64,000 nucleotides of DNA, taken from the NCBI RefSeq assembly GCF_902635505.1, contig NC_045431.1:6727001-6791000 (forward strand). The letters are read 5' to 3'. Under the pieces are notes generated by a model. It did no database searches. It was not told the origin of the DNA and saw only the letters and a program-made list of their open reading frames with translations. Origin of the DNA: Sarcophilus harrisii (Eukaryota; Chordata; Mammalia; Dasyuromorphia; Dasyuridae). Below, piece after piece: positions 54,378 through 64,000 of this stretch; positions within the stretch are counted from its first letter, which is position 1, and each line of letters starts with the position of its first letter. The translations under genes and the position numbers were made by a program.

Positions 54378-54568
54378 AGATAGTAACTCCTTTTGTGCCG
54401 TGGAGCCCTCAGTCAGTGTGGCAGGGTCTCGGGACCCCTTATCAGAAAGATGCTGAAAACGACATAGGATTCCAAAAGGAGCCAACTAGAGTGAAATAAT
54501 GTTCTCAAAATGTTTTAAGAAATAGGCTTGTGGATTTAAAAAATAAAAACAAGTTCACAAACACAAGG
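54378..54568 (-). mobile_element. hAT-like non-autonomous DNA element, copy C
   Basis: Phrases shared with copies A and B: GTGGCAGGGTCTCGGGACCC, TTATCAGAAAGATGCTGAAA, AATGTTCTCAAAATGTTTTA, AATAAAAACAAGTTCACAAA. It lies inside a MIR, between CTCCCT-like sequences that may be its 8-bp target duplication (TCTCCCTC / GCTCCCTG). Confidence 0.65.
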
Positions 54569-54569
54569 C

Positions 54570-54715
54570 TCCCTGGTCATACAATCTGCTCATTTTACAG
54601 ATCCAGAATCTGAGGTCATGGGAGGAAAAATAACTCAAGAGAAGTCATTCAGTGAGTCATTGGCAAAGCCATGAGTAGAAAGGCAGATAACAGAAATAAG
54701 CCTGGTTCCAGGGAC
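54570..54715 (-). repeat. MIR SINE, antisense, continuation
   Basis: CTGCTCATTTTACAGATCCA, AATCTGAGGTCATGGGAGGA, AGTCATTGGCAAAGCCATGA. Confidence 0.7.
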
Positions 54716-55434
54716 ATGTAACTTCACATGTTACAGAAAATCTATCCAATGCTTTACTGAACAGCAATGTTTAGCTGTTCAGAAAACTGACTCCCTTCCC
54801 TTGTCTTGTGCAACATTCTGCCTCTACCCTACCCAGAGGTGTCCTGCAGGTAAAGTTAATGGAGCAGGGGCCTGAAAAGTCTGAATTTGGGAAATGCCCT
54901 ATATTTGAGGAAGCCTATTAGAAAGCACCCTCACTGCAGTCAGTAGTCAGCAATAGAAAGTAGAGCTACAATTTGGGACCTTTAAAAAAAAAACATAACC
55001 AGACACCCTTTAAACTTCCAAGGTCTGTCCTCATCACCAGTACAAAGTACACATCCTGCAGGCTGCCATTTTGTAGTCCCCAGGCCCCTTCAAGACTTCC
55101 TTGTTACTTATTTATCCTAACATTAAATTTAAAAATGTTTGAGGGTCTGGGGGTATTTTTAGCAAGCCTGTACGAGATACGGCTTGCACTGAGCCCGCAT
55201 CCCATACAGTTGTCCCCGGGGCCCACTCTCTATAAAGGCAACCAGGTCACAGGAGTAAATATTCCAAAGGTTAATTTTAACAGATTTCTGTCAGGGGAAT
55301 AGTTGGTCATAAAGTATCATTTCCACTTCATCTCTTTCTTTTTGTGAAGGATCATAAATAGGTGACAGCAAATGCTGTGACCTTGTGCTGGGAGCGACTC
55401 AGTTCTTAGTGAGGGCTGAGAGTTGTTAAGTAGA
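54716..55434. other. Non-coding, no feature recognised
   Basis: The 109-codon frame at 54973-55302 has no family resemblance that I can see. Confidence 0.4.
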
Positions 55435-55895
55435 AAAGATGCAGAATGCTAGCTTTGGAGCCACAGAGCCTGGATTTCAATCCTAGGCCTCCCACTTGCT
55501 GTGAGCTTGAGTCACTTCCTCCTGCTGCCTCAGTTTCCTCATTTAGATGCTGTGATAGAAGCACAGAAATGATGAACTACAATGTTCCTTCTTCTCATGT
55601 CAAAAATAAGCTAACAAAAAAGATGTACAATTTAAAAAGGCCTTTGGGTGATGTGTTAGGGGACCGTGAGTTTTACACTCCGACATTGTGGAGACTACAA
55701 GTTGTGGAGCCATCAGAACAACACCAGGTTCAGCATCCGTATCTCTGGATTAAAGTCCTGACTTCAATACTCTCAGTGGCTGAGAGACTTCTCTTGACTT
55801 AGCCTCAGGTTCCTTAGGATTGAAGTTTACTACACTTTCCTCGGAGAGTTATTGGATGGGAAGCATTTTGTGAACCCTAAAGCATCCAAGCTTGT
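55435..55895 (+). repeat. Two MIR-type SINEs
   Basis: First (55435-55560): GGATTTCAATCCTAGGCCTC, TGCCTCAGTTTCCTCATTTA. Second (about 55690-55895), more decayed: CTTAGCCTCAGGTTCCTTAG, GGGAAGCATTTTGTGAACCC. Confidence 0.62.
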
Positions 55896-55989
55896 ACATG
55901 AATACTTCATGTGTGTATGTGTATATATGTGCACATGGATATACATGTGTATCTAAATAGAATCAGTCGCCATATCCCACTAACTCAAC

Positions 55990-56610
55990 CTCCCTAGCAT
56001 TTCTCAAACCCATCGTGTCTCCATCTACACAGCCAGATCTAGTTCAGTGTGGTTCACATCACTTCTCTTCAACACCGTCTAAGGGCCTTCTAATTGGACC
56101 CTCTCTCCAATCTGACTTCCACCCAACTGCCGAATTAATCTTCCCAAAGCACATGTGTGACTGTCTCGCTCCCATACTCCATTATCTGTCTCCCTGTCGT
56201 CTCTGGCTCTGGCCCACCTTCCCGACTTGTCTCCCATTGTTCCTCTCGTGTTCATGTTCCAGCCAAACTGGCCTGTCTGCTCTTCCCAAACTTGATATTC
56301 CCCTTTCTGATATTCCCCTTTCTGCCTTCATGCACTTTGTTTCCTGGACCCGGAAAGTCTCCTTAGTCACTTCTGCCTTTAGAATGCTGAGCTTCCTTCC
56401 AGAGCCAACGGGGTCACTAATTCCCACCGGAAGCCTTTTTCTTAACTGACGGCTGATCTTTAATCCCCCTCTTTCCTTCAACTGATCTTGTGCTTACTTA
56501 TCCATGTAAATGTTGTGAGACTGTTTCTGGCTTTGTCCTTGGAGCCCTGCTACAGCGCCTTGCAGTGCTCCAGAAATGGTGTTTAATGAATAATGGGTTC
56601 AATATAAATA
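55990..56610 (+). repeat. L2 LINE, coding tail and 3' UTR
   Basis: TGACTTCCACCCAACTGCCG, CCCAAAGCACATGTGTGACT, CAGCCAAACTGGCCTGTCTG, CACTTTGTTTCCTGGACCCG, CCTTGCAGTGCTCCAGAAAT. The longest L2 copy here. Contains a GATATTCCCCTTTCT tandem pair at 56294-56325. Confidence 0.88.
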
Positions 56611-56689
56611 TGAATTCATATTCTAATTATATACGTTCAACCTTAGGACCGTCTATGGTCACTTAATAGCACACCCTGAGTCTTCGGGA

Positions 56690-56895
56690 ACAATTGTTAG
56701 CATTTATAGAGTATTTTTAGACTGTGTAAATATTTTTTCATTTGATCCTCATAACAATCCTGTGAGATAGGTGCTATTAGTATCCTCATTTTATGTATGA
56801 GGTAACTGAGGCACAGAATGGTTAATATGTGTCTCTGGTGGGATTTGAGCTCAGGTTCTTCCAACATGACCCCTTGCCCATTACACTGCCCTCCT
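56690..56895 (-). repeat. MIR SINE, antisense
   Basis: TTTGATCCTCATAACAATCC, TGTGAGATAGGTGCTATTAG, GTAACTGAGGCACAGAATGG, GGATTTGAGCTCAGGTTCTT. Confidence 0.88.
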
Positions 56896-57139
56896 GCTCA
56901 TCCATATTCCCTATGGTCAGAAGGGTCTCGAAGATGCCCAGAATGGGGATTCACTATTTCGAAAGACAGACCGTTCCATTGCCTCTTTATTTCTAAATGA
57001 AAACAGGGTTTGAAATTTTTGTTTCTCTCAAGGACCATGTTGAAGACCCCGGCTTGAGTTTGGCAGTTTTTAGTTTGTTAAAATACTGACCTCTAGTGTT
57101 CGAAAGGAATAACCAAAAACTTGGTTTTGAAAAGATTTC

Positions 57140-57310
57140 CAAACAGTCAGAATTTGAGGGACTTTTCAGGTCATCTAATCCAAGCTCTACTTTCTATAAA
57201 AGGATAAAAAACTCGGGCCCGCGCTGGGAAATGGATTGCCCAAGATCTTCGGCTTACTGTCAAAACCGCTATTTTGAGCTTAATCCCCGACCATGTAGAC
57301 TACAATGTTC
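57140..57310 (-). repeat. MIR SINE, antisense, decayed
   Basis: CAGGTCATCTAATCCAAGCT, GGAAATGGATTGCCCAAGAT, AGCTTAATCCCCGACCATGT. Confidence 0.62.
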
Positions 57311-57439
57311 CAAACCATTGGACGTCCATAAAATCACTCAAAGTATGGGTGGGGGAATTCAAGACTAAAGGGACTATTTTAAGATTGTAATGAGAATACA
57401 CTACATTTACTGCATTTTTTTTCAAATCCACATCAGAAA

Positions 57440-57655
57440 ATAGCAGATTTCTCAGAATATCTGGGTTTGAATAACAATTCCAAAACTTGCTATTTGACTC
57501 TCTCATCAGAAAAAGTGACTTAAGCTCTATGAGCCAAAATCACCTCATCCATAAAATGGGGACAATAGTGTTTTCACTCCAGCATTATCTAGCCTTACAA
57601 GACTATTGTGAGTAAATTACCTTGCAATCTTTTAAGTGCCATTTAAGTATGAGTT
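57440..57655 (+). repeat. MIR SINE
   Basis: AAGTGACTTAAGCTCTATGA, CACCTCATCCATAAAATGGG, GACAATAGTGTTTTCACTCC, TTTTAAGTGCCATTTAAGTA. Confidence 0.72.
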
Positions 57656-57699
57656 TCTTTTTATTTCATTGCAAATGAATATTAAAAATGGCAATCTTT

Positions 57700-57815
57700 G
57701 ATCAAATGAAATAATATGTAATATGTATTATATAGCATAACTTAAATTATAACAATGCAGTAATATATGACAAAAATGATATAATATATGTCATATATAA
57801 TATTCTTTTATAATT
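57700..57815. repeat. AT-rich low-complexity stretch
   Basis: TATGTAATATGTATTATATA and similar runs, with an imperfect palindrome around 57776-57801. Confidence 0.75.
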
Positions 57816-58049
57816 AGTTTGGGAAATTGTTACAACTGAGACAGTAACATTCCTGTCCCAACTAACTTACAATAATTTCAAATTGAAATTGCCCAAGAAG
57901 ACTGAAGTCCCTCCAGGTCTTAGATATCAAAGGAACATAAAATCAGAAGAGGCATTCTGATTTCAAGGCTACCAATTCACCACTTCCATCATCTGATGTA
58001 GCAAAAGACTCTGCAGATGCTGGCCCTTACTGCTCTTACTTAAACCAAG

Positions 58050-58165
58050 CAGGATTGTTTATTAGCTAATAAATTCTTTGAGACCAGAGACTGCAACTTT
58101 TCGACACCCTTGACACTTTGCCCATGGCCTTGTGCAGAGTAAGTCCTTGCTCAAAAGCTTCTTGA
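58050..58165 (+). repeat. L2 LINE 3' end fragment
   Basis: AATTCTTTGAGACCAGAGAC, GGCCTTGTGCAGAGTAAGTC. Confidence 0.65.
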
Positions 58166-58244
58166 ATAAGCTTGAATGAGAATTAAATGAGTCAATGTTT
58201 CTGTTCTTTCCTTTCATCAGACTAGACAGCATCACTAAAGTATT

Positions 58245-58870
58245 AAACACAATTTTATTGAATCTTTCTTGATATACTTCATTTTTAAAATCGCTTTCAT
58301 TTCTAAATATATCTCTCTTCTCTCCTCCATCTAATAACTCTCCCTAGAAACAAAAATTAAAAAGAAAGAAGAGGAAAAAAAGTTTGGAAAAACCAACATA
58401 TAATCTGAATTTGATAATATGTATGTATATGTATACATATATATGTATACACACACATGAAATTTCATAGTCACAGACCTCCATCTCTCCACTGAGAGGA
58501 GAGAAATCTTTTCCCATTTCTTCTGCAGGGATAAACTTAGTATTGTAATTACCCACCATTCACTTTAATTGATTTGGGTTTTGTTGTTGTTCTTTCCATT
58601 TATACTATTTAGTCATTGTGTATATCAATTTGTTCATTGTGTTTACTTGATTTTGCATCAGCTTGTATAAGTTTTCACCTATTTCTCTGAATTCTTCATA
58701 TTTACAGGTTTTATGGCCCAGCAATTTTGAATTGCATTCATATGTCAGAATTTGTTTGGCCTTTTAACAATCAATGAGAATCCACTGTGCTTCCACTACT
58801 TTCCAATCACAAAAAAAGAGTATACTCATTTACACCCTGAAAAATGTTACCATCTTTAGATTTCAGTTAA
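58245..58870 (-). mobile_element. Old L1 LINE 3' part, antisense
   Basis: CAGGTTTTATGGCCCAGCAA, TTGCATTCATATGTCAGAAT, CTTTTAACAATCAATGAGAA, CACTTTAATTGATTTGGGTT. The layout parallels the marsupial L1 at 8017 (tail, then the block complementary to the ORF2 C-terminus) but it is a different, older subfamily with many changes. It contains a (TATG)n-like stretch at 58420-58455. Confidence 0.7.
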
Positions 58871-59144
58871 GAATTTATCTGTTTTTATTTTTTTTAAGTG
58901 CAAATCTTTCTTTAAAGACACCCCTGCCTTCTTCTTCAAGCAAATTCTAGGAACCATAGGAAATCATAGTCTCCAACTCACATGTTAGCCTTGTTTCAGG
59001 AGTTTGCTGATAAATTGATTTTGTTAGAATTAGATGTTAGCTACGGAGATTATCCTCCCAAGCCATCTCCCAAGAGTCTTTTAAACCCTAATATATACCT
59101 AACTTAAAGCACAGTATTTATTCTATTTCAATTTTACTTGTCCA

Positions 59145-59330
59145 TTTGGTGTAGTGGAAGGATACTTATTAGCTCTGTACTCAGAGCACATGAGTTCCTA
59201 TCTTAGCTCCAAGTCTTACTGCTTGTGTGATCTTGGTCAAGTCATTTAAGCTCCATGAGTCTAGAGTATTTTTCATCTCTAAAATGAGTGGGTTGGAAAT
59301 TTCTTCCATCTTTCCACCTACAAACATATG
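59145..59330 (+). repeat. MIR SINE
   Basis: TTTGGTGTAGTGGAAGGATA, TGTGTGATCTTGGTCAAGTC, TTTAAGCTCCATGAGTCTAG. Confidence 0.78.
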
Positions 59331-60655
59331 CACCTGTAAAAATATCCCTCTCCTCTACCTAATGACCCTGCCTTTAAAACTTTGTTTCTATGGGGAAGAT
59401 TCATTTTATTCTCTATCTCAGATTTCTTCTTCCCTGCTCATTGGTGACGTTGACTCCCTGAGATATGACACTAGAGAAGAGGGACTCTTTGGGCAAATAT
59501 AGGGAAGGAGGCAGAACACATGGGCAGAAATAATTTGGTAACTCTATAGGTTTGTGAGAAAAGGCACTGTCAGCACCACAGCCAGCGGTTGTGGCAAAAC
59601 TAAGCAATAGTTGCCTGGTTCAGCACTGATGTCTGCGGATAGCAAGGGAAATCTCTGCTGAAAGCTGGGCTACTTTATACCAGAAAGAATTGAAAGACTT
59701 TACCATACTAAGAATTCTTAAGGAGGAAAAAGGTCTATAACTAGAGTCCATGACTTCAATCAGGCTGCTTCACTTCCAGGTTTTTTGGCAATCTGGTCAG
59801 ATCAAGAATGAGAGTGAAATCCAGGGAAGCCTCTGGAATATGACAGGGATTTCCTAATCCTGTTATCTCTTCCTGAGAGCCCTATTCTGCAGGTGGATAG
59901 CCAGAGAAAAATTACATAAATCGGTCCAAACCTCTTTTGGTTTTGGTACCAGGGACTAGGGGTCAGAGTCATAATAAGGCCTGGATCTACTATGGGAAAG
60001 TTTTTTGGAGATAGCTTTCTTTACATTTTTTATTAGATATCAGTTCCAAGACTTCATCCTATCATTCTAATTTTTAGTCTTTGGAGCTAGAAATAACAGT
60101 CACTTCTCTAGATCAATCATTCTCTATGAGTTCTGAATTGGAGAACCAAAATCAGTTACTCCCCTGATTAGGGATTAAAAGTTTATGAATTGGGATCCAC
60201 AATTATAGTCCTTTTTTAAAAATGAAAATAACCCATATTTAACAATAACTTGAGGAAATGATTGCAAATTGCAGGAAATAAGGAAACATAGAGAAATTAA
60301 TATCATTGCCTACATAATAAATTTAAAAATCTTAGGAGAAATGTGTAAATTCCCCCCCCCAAAAAAAAAGATGTCTGTTTCACTGTATTCTCCAAGTCAA
60401 AGATTTTCACCTCTGATTTTTTCCCTCATATTAGAATAACTCGAGTTACTTTATATAATAGCATGAAATTTTAAAAATGAAATTAATTTCACTTAATTCT
60501 TTAAAATAAATTAGATCACACATTTAGGAAGAGAGAAGAAGTGCGACAAAATCAAACAAATCTGTTAGAGGACTGAGAACTCAAAATAAGTTTATAAATA
60601 ACTGAAGAAGAATAAGAAAATTTCATATTTCAGTAGCTAGAAAGCAAAAGAAAGA
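59331..60655. other. Non-coding, no feature recognised
   Basis: About 1.3 kb with no gene or named repeat. A C9A10-type run lies at 60353-60368. Confidence 0.4.
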
Positions 60656-60659
60656 AATA

Positions 60660-61273
60660 CAAGCATACCTCTGAGGTAATTTAGTTCTAGACCCCTAGCA
60701 ATAAAGCAAATATTATAATAAAGTGAGTTACATGAATTTTTTTGTTTTCCAATACATATAAATATTATGTTTACACTATAATATGGTCTGTTAATAGTAT
60801 TATGTCTTTAAAAATGAATATACCTTAATTTTTAAAATACTTTATTTCTAAAGATGCTACTTATAATCTGAGCCTTCAGTGAGCTATCATGATCTCTTTG
60901 CTGGTAGAAGATCTTGCTTCAATATCGATGGCTGCTGACCAATCAGGTTGGTGGTTACTAAAAGTTGGGGTAGCTGTGACAATTTCTTAAAATAATAAAA
61001 CAATAAATTTTGTTGCATCGATTAGCTCTTCCTTCCACTTGAACACTTAGAGGCAACTATAGGGGTATTAACTGGCCTAATTATAATACTGTTGTGTCTC
61101 ATGGAACAAGGAGACCTGAGATAAGGGAGAATGACTGGGGAATGGCTAGTTAGTCAGAATACACACAACATTTATCAGTGAAATTCATTGTCTTATATGG
61201 GCATCATTTATGATGCTCTAAAATGATTATAATAGTAATAGCAAAGATAGCTGATTTCAGACCACTACAGAAG

Positions 61274-61313
<40 letters not shown>

Positions 61314-61484
61314 GTTTGAAATATTGTGAGAATTAACAAAATGTGATATGGAGACATTACGTTGGAAAAACAGTGCCCAATTAATTTGCTCAGTGCAAGG
61401 TTTCCACAAACTTTCAATCTGTAAAACAAAATTCTAAAAAATTTATGAAACACAATAAATGAAAGTACAATAAATAAGTCTAAG
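60660..61484 (+). mobile_element. Tigger1-like (pogo/TcMar) element with internal deletion
   Basis: Left part (60660-61020) reads CAAGCATACCTCTGAGGTAA, CTAGCAATAAAGCAAATATT, GAGCCTTCAGTGAGCTATCA, ATCGATGGCTGCTGACCAAT. Right part (from about 61021) reads TTCCTTCCACTTGAACACTT, TGTCTTATATGGGCATCATT, AAATATTGTGAGAATTAACA and ends GTACAATAAATAAGTCTAAG. Tigger1 is about 2.4 kb; here the whole transposase frame is missing, leaving 825 bp of both ends. TA dinucleotides flank it (60658-60659, 61485-61486), the expected target duplication. The inverted termini are decayed but recognisable. Confidence 0.88.
61277..61312. repeat. (TAA)n microsatellite inside the Tigger1-like element
   Basis: About 12 TAA units, expanded from a short ATAATAAT present in the parent element. 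Confidence 0.93.
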
Positions 61485-62335
61485 TAAACCCCTGGTCCCA
61501 TGGGTACTATTGTTTCTGGCACCAAAACCCAAAATAAGTATCTGTATTTTAATTTTTTTTAATATTTGGATTAATAAGAGCCGATATCAATTTATCCTTT
61601 AAACATATAGTTCCAGTTGTTTGAATGACTTCAATTATATCTTGGCAGGCAATGTGAAGGGATCAATGCCTCTTTGTACCTCTTCATACCAGGAGATGAT
61701 GAATCTGATACAGTGAAACACAAGATTCAGTAAGTGGCTAGTTACCAAAGCAACCTTTATTTCATTGATTTGTTCTTGATTATACTACCTTAGTGTTTCA
61801 TGATGCTGGATCTATTCTAATATGAAATATTTAATACTTTACAATACTGTACATTTAATTTAAGAATGACATCTACGTACATCTAGAAGTAGTACCCATT
61901 TAAATGCAACCATTATAACCCAGGAATAGCATATTTTGAAATATTAATAAACTGAACAATGCTTTATCGTGGCTTTTCTCCAAATAGAAGAATTTTCCTT
62001 TCCAAGATGCTGACCTGGCAAAGGCTATCCCTGCCTACCTAATCTCTTGGCTAAGCTGCTAAACAGGCAAGATGCTTTAATAAGATTACTCTTGAAGGTT
62101 GCCTGAGGAGCATTTACACTTTTAAAAACATAAATGTAAAATTTTGTGCTTATATCTAGAGACATAGATATAGAAACAGACATATAATATATATACACAT
62201 GTGTATGTTTATATATGTGTAAATCACTATAATATGTGCATTACTTAGGATATTAGGATATTTCTCCATCGTTGTTGTAGCAAATATAGTGCTCCTTTTC
62301 CTGACCCTTTTTCTTAAAGTCTCATTGATAAGCTG
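61485..62335. other. Unassigned; one exon-like segment
   Basis: 61649-61729 is bounded by CTTGGCAG and ATTCA|GTAAGT (see findings). A TATA/CACATGTG-rich stretch lies at 62160-62225. Nothing else is recognised. Confidence 0.4.
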
Positions 62336-62339
62336 GAAT

Positions 62340-62465
62340 AGGCCTGATTTGAGAGTCAGGAGATTTTAATATTGGGTATATTCTCAAGTCGTGTGAACTA
62401 GGGCAAATTACTCAATCTTTGGATGCCGATTTTCTCATCTATAAAATGAGGATAATAATACCCAT
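62340..62465 (+). repeat. MIR SINE fragment
   Basis: TTTGAGAGTCAGGAGATTTT, GATTTTCTCATCTATAAAAT, GAGGATAATAATACCCATAA. Confidence 0.72.
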
Positions 62466-62472
62466 AATTATA

Positions 62473-62700
62473 GGCAGCATAGAGAAATAGATTGTTAGCC
62501 TTACAGGCAAAAAAAAAAAAAAAACTTGGTTCTAAGTTCTTCTTTTCATACATACTGGCTCTGTGACTCTGGGTGAGCCATTTAAATTCTCTCTTCTATA
62601 AGCAACTCTCTAAAATTGTAAGCTACATAGGAGGTGATAATCTGGATTGGTACAGGGAATTGTCTTCCCAGGAGTTCTCAACATTGCTGAAATCAGAAAT
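62473..62700 (+). repeat. Marsupial SINE with GCAACTCTCTAAAATT 3' part
   Basis: GGCAGCATAGAGAAATAGAT, a 17-A run in the middle, GCTCTGTGACTCTGGGTGAG, AGCAACTCTCTAAAATTGTA, GGTGATAATCTGGATTGGTA. Same subfamily as 16845-17065. Confidence 0.75.
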
Positions 62701-63469
62701 ATGAGCCCCACAAATACTATGGTTCAAAATTCAAAGTATTCTTTGAGAGACTCAGATGAGATAATGTATGTAAAATTCTTTGCAAACTTTAAAGCAGTAT
62801 TCAAATGTCAGCTATTTTCTTTGTGCCAACTTCATTTTCTCTTCTTGGTCTGCCTTCCTCTTATAGTTTCTAACACTTTGGGCTTTTTTCTTTATTTTGT
62901 TCTTTTATTCTGTCTCTCCATGTTGCCACGTTAAGCCGGCCAATACCATCCCTGGCACTTACAGTGATCACGGGAAGGGAAGGAAGACAAAAAATAGAAT
63001 GTCAAGTTAGGTGAGTAACTCGGACTCCAGTTCAGTGAGGATGATCAATGAGTGAAGAAAGGCAATGAGAAGTGAGAATGAACAGATAGATTACAGGTAT
63101 ATTAAGAAATCTCATCCCCTTCCCCCCTTAAAAAAAAAAAGGGCCAGAATTTGGAACTGAAATTCCATTTTGGGAGCAAAAGGAAGCCTTGGAAAAGCCT
63201 GGAGGAGATAAAACAATAGCACATGTGTATCTCTTCCACTAGACTCTAAGTATCAAAAGGAAGAACCATGGGTTAATAGGTTCTGATGCCTCTTCAAGCA
63301 AAAATAGATGCTCAGTAAATGAGTTTTAGTGAGCTAGTTGATTTCCAAAGGTTTGATACATTTCAAAGCATTTTAAGATTCCCCTTCCTGATCTCATTCC
63401 ATACTCATTAACAATTCTTTAAGTTAAGTAAGAATAGAAGCTGAAATCTTCTTTGAGTGTCAGATGCAA
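62701..63469. other. Mostly unrecognised; repeat remnants
   Basis: 62755-62815 looks like a MIR 3' end (GAGATAATGTATGTAAAATT). 63235-63330 looks like an L2 3' end (TAGATGCTCAGTAAATGAGT). No gene seen. Confidence 0.45.
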
Positions 63470-63625
63470 GAGAATCGGATCATACCATTTTAAAGTTGAA
63501 AGAAATCTGAGAAAGCACATAATATAATTCCTTTAATTGAAAAGATAAGGGAACTGGTCAAGCTAATTATAATTACACAAGGTCATGGAGTCAGGGGTTG
63601 AAATTAGTCCAGGATGGACCAGGAT
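63470..63625 (-). repeat. MIR SINE, antisense
   Basis: GAGAATCGGATCATACCATT, TTAAAGTTGAAAGAAATCTG, TTACACAAGGTCATGGAGTC. Confidence 0.65.
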
Positions 63626-63644
63626 GCCCGCTCTGAACTATGTG

Positions 63645-63890
63645 ACTGGATAGCATGGTGGTACAAAGAGTACTCATTATGATGTTAGAAGACCTGGACT
63701 CAAATCCCAACTGTATTACCTCCATGACAATAGGCAAGCTTCTCAGCCCTTTGAAGAAGGACAGAATCCTCAAAGCACTGCCTTTGGGATCTTTGGCAAG
63801 TCATTTAGCTTATTTAGCCTTTTATTTCCTCATATGGAAAATAAGGATTTGGACTAAGTGACAGTTTCACTTTTATCTTGGCTTTATGTC
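63645..63890 (+). repeat. MIR/CORE-SINE
   Basis: GGATAGCATGGTGGTACAAA, AGAAGACCTGGACTCAAATC, TTTGGCAAGTCATTTAGCTT, TTTCCTCATATGGAAAATAA. Confidence 0.78.
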
Positions 63891-64000
63891 TTATGTATCC
63901 AATAGCCTTTTCTTCTCTGGCACCTTAAGTATATAACATCCAGATCTGTAGAAGTCAAAAAATTATTCATTCCCCTCTGGCCATCTCTTTGCATTTAACT

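Noticed and set aside
56015-56449. 144-codon + strand frame
   Set aside because: It lies within an L2 element and shows L2 coding-tail phrases, with no host gene resemblance.
6205-63890. tRNA genes suggested by tRNA-like heads
   Set aside because: The tRNA-like heads belong to CORE-SINEs and lack a complete tRNA fold; no stand-alone tRNA gene was seen.
44869-64000. CC2D2A coding exons, expected next to C1QTNF7 by human synteny
   Set aside because: No segment encodes recognisable CC2D2A sequence; the gene probably starts beyond the window.

Overview
The window looks like marsupial nuclear DNA. It is AT-rich, has long non-coding stretches and is saturated with therian repeats. These include MIR-type SINEs, marsupial CORE-SINEs with an RTE/BovB-like 3' end (MAR1-type), an A-tailed tRNA-type SINE, and an abundant SINE ending in AAGGACAAACAACAAC-like sequence. 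L2, CR1/L3, RTE and marsupial-type L1 LINEs are also present, with hAT and Tigger DNA transposons. The L1 3' end and the A-tailed SINE are variants I associate more with Australian marsupials than with American opossums, but the species is not fixed by the sequence.

Only one protein gene can be supported: C1QTNF7 (CTRP7), a secreted collagen/C1q-domain protein, on the + strand. Its reading frame lies in two coding exons, 39922-40159 and 43498-44129. They are separated by a 3.3 kb phase-1 intron and join into exactly 289 codons plus a stop. The protein has a signal peptide, 33 uninterrupted Gly-X-Y triplets, a CRC motif and a full C1q domain, and it looks intact. Candidate polyadenylation signals follow at 44263-44857.

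Bases 1 to about 39.9 kb are non-coding as far as I can read. In relatives this would be upstream intron and 5' non-coding exon territory of C1QTNF7, but no 5' exon can be proven here. The stretch holds a stack of old repeats, several microsatellites, a 76-bp minisatellite (9687-9988) and a decayed ~34-bp array (28080-28370). It also holds a young L1 inserted in an old hAT element with its 17-bp target duplication intact (8000-8720).

The intron (40160-43497) carries SINEs and a segment (41055-41376) that repeats one lying upstream of coding exon 1 (38713-39031). The 20 kb after the gene is intergenic. It holds L2, MIR, MAR1-type SINEs, a MIR split by a hAT insertion (54325-54715), an old L1 (58245-58870) and an internally deleted Tigger1-like element with TA target duplication (60660-61484). 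In human the next gene on this side is CC2D2A; I find none of its exons in the window.

No operon, phage, CRISPR or undescribed multi-gene system is visible. The points worth a second look are repeat architecture, the duplicated block around coding exon 1, and a few exon-like open segments that RNA data could test.
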